A stretch of 32,188 nucleotides of DNA. Source: Candidatus Dojkabacteria bacterium. Lineage in GTDB: Bacteria; Patescibacteriota; Dojkabacteria; JAHIVN01. The notes under the pieces are model-generated. The model was not told the DNA's origin and made no database searches. It saw only the letters and a list, made by a program, of their open reading frames with translations. Position 1 is the stretch's first letter, and the number at the start of each line of letters is the position of its first letter. The translations under genes were made by a program, and so were the position numbers. Below are positions 7,682-16,328 of this stretch, piece after piece. Where the stretch lies: positions 1-32,188 of the forward strand of contig JAQVGX010000006.1 in assembly GCA_028696515.1 (NCBI GenBank), given 5' to 3'.

Positions 7682-9394
7682 ATGACTAACTTAGAAAAGA
7701 TAGTTCACGAGCTATCAAGATTAAATAAAATCAATAATAAAAAGCTTCGTAGTTTGCAGTCAAGATATCCAAAACACGGAAATGAACTTTATTCTAAGAG
7801 CGAAATTCTAGGGGAATTTAAACGAATAGCACGCCTCGACTTGTACAAGTCAAAGCGGGAAGATGTCAAAAAGCAAATAGAGAAACCTGATTTGTTGAGT
7901 TTTCTCAAAACCAAGCCCACAAGAACTATCTCTGGCGTAACGCCTGTTACAGCTCTTACTAAGCCTTACAAGTGTCCGGGAAATTGTGTATTTTGCCCAA
8001 CAGAATCGGGGCAGCCAAAAAGTTACTTATCTACTGAACCTGGGGCTATGAGAGCCCAAATGCTAAAATTTGATCCGTTTAATCAAGTGAGGGTACGAAT
8101 GCAGGCTCTTGAGAATATTGGTCACAATACAGAAAAAATAGAATTGATAATATTGGGAGGAACTTGGTCGGCATATCCCAAGAAGTATCAAGTCTGGTTT
8201 ATAAAAGAGTGTTTTAGAGCTATGAATAGTATTAAGTCAGAAAGGTTCAAGGCAGGAGCTATTGACCCGGTTGCCAGTAGTGATCAAGATTGTATTTCTA
8301 AAAATCAGTTGAGTAGATTTGGTCAATTTAAACTAAAGGATTTGCAGCAAATGCTTTTGGCTGAACATAAGAAAAACGAGGTTTCTAAGCATCGGTGTGT
8401 TGGTTTAGTGATCGAAACCCGTCCTGACTGTATCGATGAAGAACATGTCAAATGGCTTAGATTCTTGGGTGCTACAAAAATTCAGATTGGTGTTCAGAGT
8501 CTAGATGATAAATTGTTAAAACTGAATCAGAGAGGACATACTGTCGCTGATACAAAAAGAGCTATTAAAATTCTTCGTCTTGGGGGATTTAAACTCCATC
8601 TTCACTGGATGCTGAATCTGTATGGCTCTGATCCAAAAAATGATTTGGTGGACTTTGGCAGGTTGTTTAAGGATGAAGCAATCCGTCCGGATGAGTTGAA
8701 GATTTATCCTTGTATGCTTTTGAAAAATACTCAATTGTATAAGTTATATCTTGAAGGTAAATATAAACCGTATACGAGTAAGCAGCTTCTGGAATTGCTC
8801 ATTAAATGCAAAATTCAGGTCCCTGTTTATTGCAGAATCAGCAGGTTGTTCAGGGATATTCCTTCGTTTGAGGTCGTGAAGGGAGTAAAGGAAACGAATT
8901 TCAGGCAGATTGTTCAGGAAGAAATGAAAAAAAGAAACTTAGAGTGTAACTGTATCAGATGCAGGGAGATTAGAAACTCAAAGTTTAAGTATCAAAATTT
9001 ACAGTTAACTATTTGTAGATACGATACATCTGTTGGAAAGGAGTTTTTCATAATACGAAAAGATGAAAATGGAAAACTGCTTGGTTTCGTACGATTATCG
9101 CTTCCAGATGATAGTAATAGAAATTTCATTTTTGAAATTCAAAACTCTGCAATGATAAGAGAAGTACATGTGTATGGAATAGTGAAGCAGCTCACAGATA
9201 AGCAGCTAAACAGTGATGCAAAAAATGTTCAGCATAAGGGTGTGGGTAAGGAGCTTATCAAGAATGCAGAAATGATCGCCCGTACAAATGGTTATAGAAA
9301 GATTTCGGTTATTTCTGCTATTGGCACAAGAGGATACTATATGAAGCTTGGCTATAGACTAGGGGAGCTCTATATGAGTAAGAACTTAAAATGA
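7682..9394 (+). CDS. elp3: Elp3-family radical SAM / GNAT tRNA uridine-34 modification enzyme
   Basis: Elp3 builds the carboxymethyl-type modification on wobble uridine 34 of tRNA, using a radical SAM domain and an acetyl-CoA-binding GNAT domain. The 570-residue protein is full length. The N-terminal basic region leads to CPGNCVFC (Cys98, Cys102, Cys105: the 4Fe-4S ligands) and the radical SAM core with LIILGGTW, GLVIETRPD, KIQIGVQSLDD and RGHTVADTKRAI, all characteristic. A Cys-rich linker (CNCIRCREI) is followed by the GNAT domain, with VQHKGVGKELIKNAE as the acetyl-CoA loop and GYYMKLGYRL at the end. Bacterial Elp3 is uncommon outside a few groups, so an archaeal-like origin by transfer is possible. 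The 3' end overlaps the convergent surface-protein gene by 9 bp. Confidence 0.95.
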   Translation: MTNLEKIVHELSRLNKINNKKLRSLQSRYPKHGNELYSKSEILGEFKRIARLDLYKSKREDVKKQIEKPDLLSFLKTKPTRTISGVTPVTALTKPYKCPGNCVFCPTESGQPKSYLSTEPGAMRAQMLKFDPFNQVRVRMQALENIGHNTEKIELIILGGTWSAYPKKYQVWFIKECFRAMNSIKSERFKAGAIDPVASSDQDCISKNQLSRFGQFKLKDLQQMLLAEHKKNEVSKHRCVGLVIETRPDCIDEEHVKWLRFLGATKIQIGVQSLDDKLLKLNQRGHTVADTKRAIKILRLGGFKLHLHWMLNLYGSDPKNDLVDFGRLFKDEAIRPDELKIYPCMLLKNTQLYKLYLEGKYKPYTSKQLLELLIKCKIQVPVYCRISRLFRDIPSFEVVKGVKETNFRQIVQEEMKKRNLECNCIRCREIRNSKFKYQNLQLTICRYDTSVGKEFFIIRKDENGKLLGFVRLSLPDDSNRNFIFEIQNSAMIREVHVYGIVKQLTDKQLNSDAKNVQHKGVGKELIKNAEMIARTNGYRKISVISAIGTRGYYMKLGYRLGELYMSKNLK

Positions 9395-10423
9395 TTCTTT
9401 ATGTTTTGCCCTTCGCATTACTAGTAGTAGTATGGGAACGCTGAGCAGTAAAACCCCCCCTCCAATACCAATGATTAATAGCCAATTTGTGGATTTATCA
9501 TCTTCCCCAGTTTCGGGAAGTATTGGGCTTGATGTTATATCAGAAACACGTGGATTGGTGCCATTCAGATATTCCTCAAGGTTTGAAAAGCCGTCATTAT
9601 CCGGATCGCTTTCAGAGTCATCAATATTTGGATTCAACGAGTTCTCGACTTCCCATCCGTCCGGCATACTATCTCTATCAGTGTCAGCATTGCAGGGGTC
9701 ACATTCATTTGAAAATTCGGAATAGTTGATAAGTCCGTCGTTGTCAAAATCGTCTGAGGAATCAATCTTGAGATAATTCATACAGCTATATATTTGTTCC
9801 CAGTAGTCTGGGATACCATCCTTGTCTGTATCGGTGGTTGGAGCGCTACTAGTCGTGGTAGAGGAGGAAGAAGTAGTTGAACTTGAAGAAACTGTTGTTG
9901 TCGTTGTAGTGGTTGCCAGATAACAGGAAGATTTATTGAATGAGCAATTATTATAACACGCAAGGCTGCCGCTGTCATAACCAAAGGACAGACAGCTTTT
10001 GCTGTCGAGGTCGCTTCCGTCGCAATCTTCACCGCTTTGCTGTATGCCATCGCCGCAGTACTCTGATGTTGTCGTGCATAGTGAAGTATTGAAGGTGCAG
10101 TTGGGATTACAGCTGAGAGTTCCGCCATCAAAACCAAGTCCTGTACAGTTCTCGCTGTTAAGATCGCTTCCATCGCAGTCCTCGCTTCCTTCCTGGGTTC
10201 CATTTCCGCAAACATAGTCAATAACTATAACCTCAGTCAACGAATCACCGAGAACAAGACCTTTTGCGTTTTGCTGACTTTGGAGATTCGAACTTAGTGA
10301 CGGGGTATCTTGTCTGCCTAGATCTTTTACTATCATGACAACCGAAATGCAGCCAGCGATTATACCGATTGCCAATGCAGTAATATATATAATCTCGTCA
10401 AGCCTTTTGAGTTTTTTTAGCAT
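9386..10423 (-). CDS. LPETG-anchored cysteine-repeat / calcium-repeat surface protein
   Basis: A 345-residue secreted, wall- or membrane-anchored protein. Residues 10-32 form an N-terminal hydrophobic segment (signal or anchor). Two cysteine-rich repeats of the CGDGxxxxGEDCDG type (about 72-116 and 123-167) resemble the DUF4215/Myxococcus cysteine-rich repeat. A Thr/Ser-rich linker (171-197) follows. Next come Asp-rich repeats of the DTDxDGxPDxWE / DPDNDGxSNxEE type (198-290), resembling thrombospondin type 3 calcium-binding repeats. The C-terminus is a classical sorting signal: LPETG (302-306), a hydrophobic helix and RRAKHKESF. A sortase would be needed; none is in this window. A TATAAAAT box lies about 12 nt upstream of the ATG. 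It likely acts at the cell surface in adhesion, which is inference. Confidence 0.85.
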   Translation of the reverse strand: MLKKLKRLDEIIYITALAIGIIAGCISVVMIVKDLGRQDTPSLSSNLQSQQNAKGLVLGDSLTEVIVIDYVCGNGTQEGSEDCDGSDLNSENCTGLGFDGGTLSCNPNCTFNTSLCTTTSEYCGDGIQQSGEDCDGSDLDSKSCLSFGYDSGSLACYNNCSFNKSSCYLATTTTTTTVSSSSTTSSSSTTTSSAPTTDTDKDGIPDYWEQIYSCMNYLKIDSSDDFDNDGLINYSEFSNECDPCNADTDRDSMPDGWEVENSLNPNIDDSESDPDNDGFSNLEEYLNGTNPRVSDITSSPILPETGEDDKSTNWLLIIGIGGGVLLLSVPILLLVMRRAKHKESF

Positions 10424-10562
10424 AATTCATACTTAATTTTATACACTTTACAACAAAATAAGATTTGATGCAATGGTGAAACTTCTTTTTTGTCAGACAG
10501 CTGAGTTCTTCCGTAAAAAGCTATGGGGTGTTATAATCTAAGTATTGTTTATAGAACCAGCA

Positions 10563-10721
10563 ATGTCACAATGTAGACAGCAAGAAGGAGAAACTCTATA
10601 TTTCGACACAGGAGAATGGACTACATACGTTGGTCAAGTTTATAAAATCCCTGTACGGGTGAACTATGCCGGAAATATGATCAAGCACTGGACAATGATA
10701 AGCCTGGCCTCAAGACTTTAA
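10563..10721 (+). pseudogene. 5' fragment of a kinase-like gene, ended by in-frame TAA
   Basis: ATG 10563 opens a frame that runs 52 codons to TAA 10719-10721. The same frame then continues without a break into the kinase-like coding region starting at GTG 10803; between the two it reads PFINIPTGFRTADNGKSVEV and VYKRLNG. The continuity suggests one original gene cut by a single stop. A TATAAT box at 10532-10537 precedes the ATG by 25 nt. The fragment would form the N-lobe of the kinase. Confidence 0.5.
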
Positions 10722-10802
10722 CCTTTTATTAATATTCCAACTGGGTTTAGGACAGCGGATAATGGTAAATCCGTAGAAGTTGTTTATAAAAGATTAAATG
10801 GT

Positions 10803-11390
10803 GTGTCGGCCGATGTTTTGTTTGGTATTCCAGAGCATACTAGGGATCTTGATCCAAGCTTAAAATTAATTGCTGATCGGTTCCCCCTAAAATTCAATTT
10901 GCTTGATCGGTCTGAGCAAATCTCGTTTATCACAAGTCTTGGAGAAAGCATAGAGGCCTGTCATGCAGCTGGTTTTTGCCATCTGGATTTAAAACCTTCG
11001 AATCTAATTGTTCCTTTTGGGAAGTCTTTCTTTATACTAAACGATTTAAAGATCGTGCGTCCCGTAGGTTCTAAAAATATTATTGATGGTGAGAAGACTT
11101 CAGCAGGTAGTGAGGGTTATAGTCCACCAGAGCAATATGGAACGAATACTACAGTAGCAGTTACTATGGATATATACGCACTTTCTGTTACACTAGGTGA
11201 GATAATGATGGGAATAGAGACGAAAATTCCATTTTCCTTTAGTGAACATTTAGAAAAACTTAAAGAATTATACGGAACTCAAGTAGCTGAAGTTTTCGAA
11301 AAGGGCTGGGAAATTGAACCAATAGATAGATATCAAACTGTTGGGGAGTTCATCCAGGATCTTATTGATGCGTTGCGAAACCAAGGTTAG
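10803..11390 (+). CDS. Ser/Thr protein kinase-like C-lobe (probably a broken gene)
   Basis: This 195-residue frame carries the C-lobe of a eukaryotic-type protein kinase. It shows HLDLKPSN (HRDLKPxN with Arg replaced by Leu; catalytic Asp and Asn kept), a divergent LNDLKIV in place of the DFG segment, GSEGYSPPEQYG as the activation and APE region, and DIYALSVTLGEIMMG as helix F. The N-lobe is missing from this frame; a candidate beta-3 lysine (VVYKRL) lies just upstream in the same frame, beyond an in-frame TAA at 10719. A protein started at GTG 10803 would lack the ATP-binding N-lobe. I think this is a decaying kinase gene, or one affected by a sequence error. It ends 13 bp before the end of the convergent RNR fusion gene. 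Confidence 0.65.
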   Translation: MSADVLFGIPEHTRDLDPSLKLIADRFPLKFNLLDRSEQISFITSLGESIEACHAAGFCHLDLKPSNLIVPFGKSFFILNDLKIVRPVGSKNIIDGEKTSAGSEGYSPPEQYGTNTTVAVTMDIYALSVTLGEIMMGIETKIPFSFSEHLEKLKELYGTQVAEVFEKGWEIEPIDRYQTVGEFIQDLIDALRNQG

Positions 11391-11403
11391 AACCAGGTCT
11401 TGG

Positions 11404-14400
11404 CTATCCGCACTTACTGTACCCGCAGCTTCGGCATAATATGCATCCTTCTGCGTATTCTAAATCGCTGCTGCACTCAGGACACTCTGGCAGATCATCA
11501 TATTTATTGTCATTGGAGTATTTGGATTCGTGCTTTTCTTTTTTTGGATTCTCTGATTTTGTTGCAATGGTTTTGTCATCTTGAACAGGTTCTTTTTTTG
11601 GTCTTTCCTTTTTCTCTTCCTCTGCTATATCCTTTTCAGTTTTTACTGTGAGAGTATTATTTTCAACAAACATAGAAATTCTTCCTTCTCTTTCCTTTTT
11701 CCAGTTTTCAAGAACCTTGGCAACAGCGTCGGGAACGGAGTAAACAAACATGCCTTTGTTCAGCGTTGGAGCGGATGTTCTGATCCCTTTCAGCTGATCG
11801 ATGATTGAATCAACGCTTAACCCTGCTCTTGCGCTTATTGAGATCAATCGACCGATTGCTTCGCAATATCCGGATGAATAGCCTCCACTCTTTCCTATAT
11901 TCAAGAAAACTTCTGTAAGACCTTTTTCATCCTCGTTGATAGTCAGATAGAGTCTTCCCTGATCAGTTTGTACTTGTGTTGTTGTTCCATGTGTTATAGC
12001 TGGTCTTGGTCTTGGCTCACTTGAGACCTTGGTTTTGGATTCTTTCTGATCTTCTTGCTCTTTGATGTTGGAAGATTGAGCTTCAGCCTTACAGCCTTCC
12101 CTAAATATGGTTATACCTTTGCAGCCTAGTCGATAGGCTAAAAGGAATATGTTCCTGACATCTTTGACGGTAGCTGAGTTCGGAAGGTTTATAGTTTTCG
12201 ATACTGCCGAATCGCAATACTTTTGAAAAGCGGACTGAATTTTGACATGCTGTTCAGGCTCTATATCGTGACTAGTTTTAAATATCATCTTCACATCATT
12301 TGGGATATTTCCGAATTCTGAAATTTTCTTTCCTTCAGAAAGACTTTCCATAAGTTCCTTCGTATAAAAGCCCCTGGCCTTAGCTATTTCTTCAAAGAGA
12401 GGTTCGACCACGATTTGGTCTTCTCCGCCAAGAGACTGCATTCTTTTGAACACAAGAGAAAATATTGGTTCTATCCCGGGATTGCAATTACCGACAATTG
12501 AAACAGTCCCAGTAGGAGCTATGGTCGTACATCTAGAATTTCTCATCTTTTTTACTGCTTTTTTGTCCCAGACACTTCCTTTGAAACCGGGGAAATTTCC
12601 CCGCCTTTCAGCCAGTTTCCCGGAGGCCTGATGAGATTTTTCTTTTAAGAATTTCATTATTTTCTCAGCAACCTTTTGTGCATCGTTGCTGTCATACGGA
12701 ATTCCAAGTTTGATGAGTAAATCAGCAAAGCCCATGATCCCGAGTCCTATACTTCTTGTCTGTTTTGTCATTTTTTCGATTTGTGGTATTGGATAGTTAT
12801 TTATATCTATTATGTTATCCAAAAACTCAACTCCTGAATCAATGATACTTTCGAACTTTGCCCAGTCAATAAGGTTCAATTTATGCGCTAGGCTATGTTT
12901 TGTAATATCACTATCATCAAGAAAAGGAAATCCTTTGACTATCTTTGTTAAATTGATGTTCCCAAGATTGCAGGACTCATAAGGTAGCAGGGGTTGTTCT
13001 CCGCATACGTTAGTTGCGTCGATTTTCCCCAGATCTGGAGTAGGATTATCCTTTTCCAGCCTGTCTATGAATACTACTCCTGGATCTCCAGATGCCCAAG
13101 CGTTGGATGCGATTTTTTTAAACAAATCCTGGGCATGAAGTTTCCTATATACATTTCCATCATGCGGATCGATAAGTTCCCAGCGTTTGTCTTCCTGGAC
13201 AGCTTTCATAAACTCATCTGTAATACCTACAGAGATGTTGTAGTGAACAATATCATTATTGCCATTTTTTGCGCTGATAAATTCTGGAATGTTAGGATGA
13301 TCTATATTTAGAATCGCCATGGAACCCATCTGTCTTCCCCCGCGGCCAATAATGGTTTCCTGGGCTCTGTTGAAAACCTTCAGATATGAAACAGGTCCGG
13401 CTGCCTTTTCTCCTGTGCTGGAAACAGTCGCGTAAGTGGATCTTATTCTAGAGAAGTTAAAACCGGTTCCTCCGCCATGTCTTAAAACTTCTATATTGTC
13501 ATTTAAAGTATTGAATATGTTGCGAATAGAATCCTCGATCGGTAGTACAAAGCACTTTGACCAAATGGCTCTTTTCCCACTATCGTCACTCATTCCTGCC
13601 CAGATCAAAGCTCCTCCACATAAGAATTCAAGATTTTTCAAAATTTTCATAAATCGTTGTTTTGAATCTTCTATTTCTTTTGTCGAATATCCATACCTTT
13701 TGGATGCTCTTGATATATATTCTGCTATTCGTTCAAAGAGTTCATTGGGTGTTTCTGTAACTTTTCCATCTTTGTCTTTCCTCAATGCACGTCTTTCAAG
13801 GACGTGATAGGCATTCTTTGATAATGTGACTTCAATTTTTTCCTTTCTGTAAACATTGAACTTTTCAAGAAGTTTCTGTAGGGCTTTGTATCTGTGATGA
13901 AAACTTCTGAAATCTTCTTTGCTAGGTACTTTGGAGAAAGAATCCAATCCTTGGTGAATGAATGCTAATTCAAACTTTTTATCGTTTATCCTAACAATTC
14001 TTCCGGGTATTTTCGCAACTGTGCTTATGGTTTTGTTGCGGATAGGATCATAAATCGCTACAGCCGAAGCTATATATGCCTTAGTTGAGCTTTTTAGCTG
14101 TAGATTGATGAGCTTCTTGAATAGTGAGGCAGAATATATATTTGCTCTGCCAAGATATAAAGTTTTATCGAGAGATTTGCTTGAAAGTTTCTTTCCTACA
14201 AGAAAGCCCGTTTCGTCTGCTAGGCTTATCTTCTCGCATTTTTTTGCTACCTGAGTAGCTCTTCTGATGGCGTTTGAGATAAGCTTTTTTTCGGTAGTCT
14301 TTATCCTTACGGGGTCGTCTATGTCTATTTTGCCTTTGTATTCTTCTACCTTGAATGAACCGTTAAATTCGGATAGGAACTCCTTTATATCATTGATTTT

Positions 14401-16221
14401 CTTTTTATTCCTGCTTGCGATGACAAATTCTAAATGTTCTTTAAATTTCTTTGTCACGTTTAGCTGGCCTTCTTTTGTCGAAACATAAGTTTGAGAATCT
14501 TTGCTTCCGTCCCTAAATATAGTTACTCCTTTGAGACCTAGTTTATAAGCTTCAATAAACACTTTTCTTATGTCATCAGCAGTAGCATCGTTTGGGAAAT
14601 TGATTGTTTTGGAAATAGCGCTGTCTACACTTTCCTGGAACGCAGCCTGCATTTGAAGGTGCCATTGGGGTTCGATATCAAGTGCTGTTACCAGAACAGG
14701 TTTTAATCTATCGGGGATTTCATGAATTTCAGAAACGGAAGTTCCTGATGCTAATTGCTCTATTAGTTTTTCAGAGTAGAATTTATACTTTTTTGCCAGA
14801 TGAACAAAAGCTTGATTTACGTTAAAGAGTATTTCAGTCGCTCGATAATTCTTATCTTCTACTCCACCGATTTTGTACGCTAACGCGTAGGCAGGTTCGA
14901 TTCCTCCTGTTGCTCCGCCAATGATACTTGTATTTCCAGTTGGAGCAATTGTAGTAATAGTTGCATTTCTTAGAGGAAGATTTCTTTTCTCCCAGAGACT
15001 TCCCTTATAGGCAGGGAATGTGCCTCTTTTCTTTGCCAGCTCTAAAGAAGCTTTGATACCCTCTTGATGAATAAATTTCATGATTTTCTTAGCTAACCTG
15101 ATACCTTCAATACTGTTATAGGGGACCTCTTTGAGAATCAGAACATCTGCAAGCCCCATCAAGCCAAGTCCGATTTTCCTGTTTTTGAAGCGCGTAATTT
15201 CCTCTATTTTTTTCAGTGGAAAATAATTGATATCTACAATATTGTCTAAAAAATGAACGGCCTTATGAACTGTGTCTTTAACTTTACTCCAGTCCAGGTC
15301 GCTCTTCTTGTAATCAAAATGAGTAAGCAGGTTTATGTGACCCAAGTTACACGATTCATAAGGCAACAATGGCTGCTCACCGCAAGGATTTGTGGCGTCC
15401 ATGTGGCCGAGATTGGGAGTAGGATTTGCCTTGGCAATGTTGTCTATAAACGCAATCCCAGGATCTCCTGTTTTATAAGCCATTTGAACTATTTCGTTGA
15501 ATACATAGCTAGCGGGTAGTTCTTTTACAGCTTTGTTTGTTCTAGGGTTTATAAGCTTGAATTTTTCATCGTTTCGAAGAGCCTCCATAAAGCGATCAGT
15601 AAGTCCAACAGAAATATTGAAATTCATGATTGAGCGATCACGCTCCTTGAGGTGAATGAAGTCAAGGATATCCGGGTGATCGACATTGAGAATAGCCATA
15701 TTGCCTCCACCTCGTTTTCCGCCTTGCCTTATGCCCATCAGGGCTTCCGAAAAAGTTTTTATGATATGGACTGGCCCTGCAGCAACATCCGGTATACCTC
15801 CTGCTTCGTCTCCTTTGGGACGGATTTTTGAAAAATTGAAGCCAGTCCCGCCACCTTTCCATTGGACCTGCACTGCGTCAGAAAGCGTTTGATAGATAGA
15901 ATCCAATGAGTCTTCAAGTGGTAAAACAAAACAGGCAGAAAGAGTTTTTCTGGCACGTCCAGCGCTGATGATAGTTGGAGAGTTCGGGATAAATCTTAAG
16001 TCAAACAGAATTTCAAAAAAATCTGATTCAGCTTTAGCCCTATTCTTGTTGTCTTTTGAATAGTTGTCTTCAGCTTTTGCAACTGCAAAAGATACCCTAT
16101 GCCATAGTTCCCTTGGTGTTTCTATCGGAGTTCCGTTCCTGGTAGTCTTTAGGAATCTACTGGCTAATAATCTTTTTGAACTTTCTGTGTAACAACTTGG
16201 TAACGATTTACTGTTCTTCAT
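11404..16221 (-). CDS. Giant fusion: class II RNR - HAM1/ITPase-like - class II RNR - TSCPD - Cys tail
   Basis: One uninterrupted frame (numbering here from an upstream ATG at 16248; I prefer the start at residue 10, ATG 16221, because TATAAT lies 10 nt before it). Module 1 (about 20-600) and module 2 (about 808-1390) are each a complete adenosylcobalamin-type ribonucleotide reductase. Both have the GGGTGFNFS loop, NxCGEQPLLPYESCNLG with the thiyl-radical Cys (Cys289, Cys1082), the redox pair (Cys106/Cys300; Cys899/Cys1093) and the APTG loop. Between them, residues 608-797 match HAM1/RdgB-type NTP pyrophosphatase: ASRNKKKINDI, ISNAIRRA, SLADETGF and FHHRYKAL. The Glu of the ENAxxKA motif is Ser here. 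A TSCPD domain (1417-1520), a charged linker and a redox or zinc tail with CxxC pairs (1589-1613) end the protein. Usual NrdJ length is 700-1000; this one is 1605. A (deoxy)nucleotide-kinase-like gene and a third RNR lie upstream. Confidence 0.9.
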   Translation of the reverse strand: MKNSKSLPSCYTESSKRLLASRFLKTTRNGTPIETPRELWHRVSFAVAKAEDNYSKDNKNRAKAESDFFEILFDLRFIPNSPTIISAGRARKTLSACFVLPLEDSLDSIYQTLSDAVQVQWKGGGTGFNFSKIRPKGDEAGGIPDVAAGPVHIIKTFSEALMGIRQGGKRGGGNMAILNVDHPDILDFIHLKERDRSIMNFNISVGLTDRFMEALRNDEKFKLINPRTNKAVKELPASYVFNEIVQMAYKTGDPGIAFIDNIAKANPTPNLGHMDATNPCGEQPLLPYESCNLGHINLLTHFDYKKSDLDWSKVKDTVHKAVHFLDNIVDINYFPLKKIEEITRFKNRKIGLGLMGLADVLILKEVPYNSIEGIRLAKKIMKFIHQEGIKASLELAKKRGTFPAYKGSLWEKRNLPLRNATITTIAPTGNTSIIGGATGGIEPAYALAYKIGGVEDKNYRATEILFNVNQAFVHLAKKYKFYSEKLIEQLASGTSVSEIHEIPDRLKPVLVTALDIEPQWHLQMQAAFQESVDSAISKTINFPNDATADDIRKVFIEAYKLGLKGVTIFRDGSKDSQTYVSTKEGQLNVTKKFKEHLEFVIASRNKKKINDIKEFLSEFNGSFKVEEYKGKIDIDDPVRIKTTEKKLISNAIRRATQVAKKCEKISLADETGFLVGKKLSSKSLDKTLYLGRANIYSASLFKKLINLQLKSSTKAYIASAVAIYDPIRNKTISTVAKIPGRIVRINDKKFELAFIHQGLDSFSKVPSKEDFRSFHHRYKALQKLLEKFNVYRKEKIEVTLSKNAYHVLERRALRKDKDGKVTETPNELFERIAEYISRASKRYGYSTKEIEDSKQRFMKILKNLEFLCGGALIWAGMSDDSGKRAIWSKCFVLPIEDSIRNIFNTLNDNIEVLRHGGGTGFNFSRIRSTYATVSSTGEKAAGPVSYLKVFNRAQETIIGRGGRQMGSMAILNIDHPNIPEFISAKNGNNDIVHYNISVGITDEFMKAVQEDKRWELIDPHDGNVYRKLHAQDLFKKIASNAWASGDPGVVFIDRLEKDNPTPDLGKIDATNVCGEQPLLPYESCNLGNINLTKIVKGFPFLDDSDITKHSLAHKLNLIDWAKFESIIDSGVEFLDNIIDINNYPIPQIEKMTKQTRSIGLGIMGFADLLIKLGIPYDSNDAQKVAEKIMKFLKEKSHQASGKLAERRGNFPGFKGSVWDKKAVKKMRNSRCTTIAPTGTVSIVGNCNPGIEPIFSLVFKRMQSLGGEDQIVVEPLFEEIAKARGFYTKELMESLSEGKKISEFGNIPNDVKMIFKTSHDIEPEQHVKIQSAFQKYCDSAVSKTINLPNSATVKDVRNIFLLAYRLGCKGITIFREGCKAEAQSSNIKEQEDQKESKTKVSSEPRPRPAITHGTTTQVQTDQGRLYLTINEDEKGLTEVFLNIGKSGGYSSGYCEAIGRLISISARAGLSVDSIIDQLKGIRTSAPTLNKGMFVYSVPDAVAKVLENWKKEREGRISMFVENNTLTVKTEKDIAEEEKKERPKKEPVQDDKTIATKSENPKKEKHESKYSNDNKYDDLPECPECSSDLEYAEGCILCRSCGYSKCG

Positions 16222-16231
16222 GTGAATATAG

Positions 16232-16237
16232 ATTATA
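16232..16237 (-). promoter_or_regulatory. -10 box of the RNR fusion gene
   Basis: TATAAT on the minus strand is 10 nt before ATG 16221 and would lie inside the coding region if the upstream ATG 16248 were used, so it argues for the shorter start. There is no -35 consensus and no Shine-Dalgarno sequence. I saw no convincing NrdR-box pair in the upstream 80 bp. Confidence 0.5.
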
Positions 16238-16328
16238 AAAAAGCGCAAAAAATTAAGCCTGAGTTTTGTTTGAGACTTGTTTGACTATGTGATTTGTGTT
16301 AGATTTGCCCCAAGCAAATTTCTATTGA

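Noticed and set aside
9778-10221. 147-codon minus-strand frame inside the surface-protein gene
   Set aside because: A shadow of the repeat-rich surface-protein gene; its Met/Ala/Gln-rich content comes from the other frame's codons.
13858-14427. Intein between the two RNR modules
   Set aside because: The inserted segment has no N-terminal Cys/Ser or C-terminal His-Asn splice motif, it matches HAM1 motifs, and both flanking RNR modules are complete rather than one split domain.
14890-14912. tRNA T-arm-like GGTTCGATTCC
   Set aside because: It lies inside the RNR coding frame, the T-stem does not pair fully and no acceptor or anticodon arms are found nearby.
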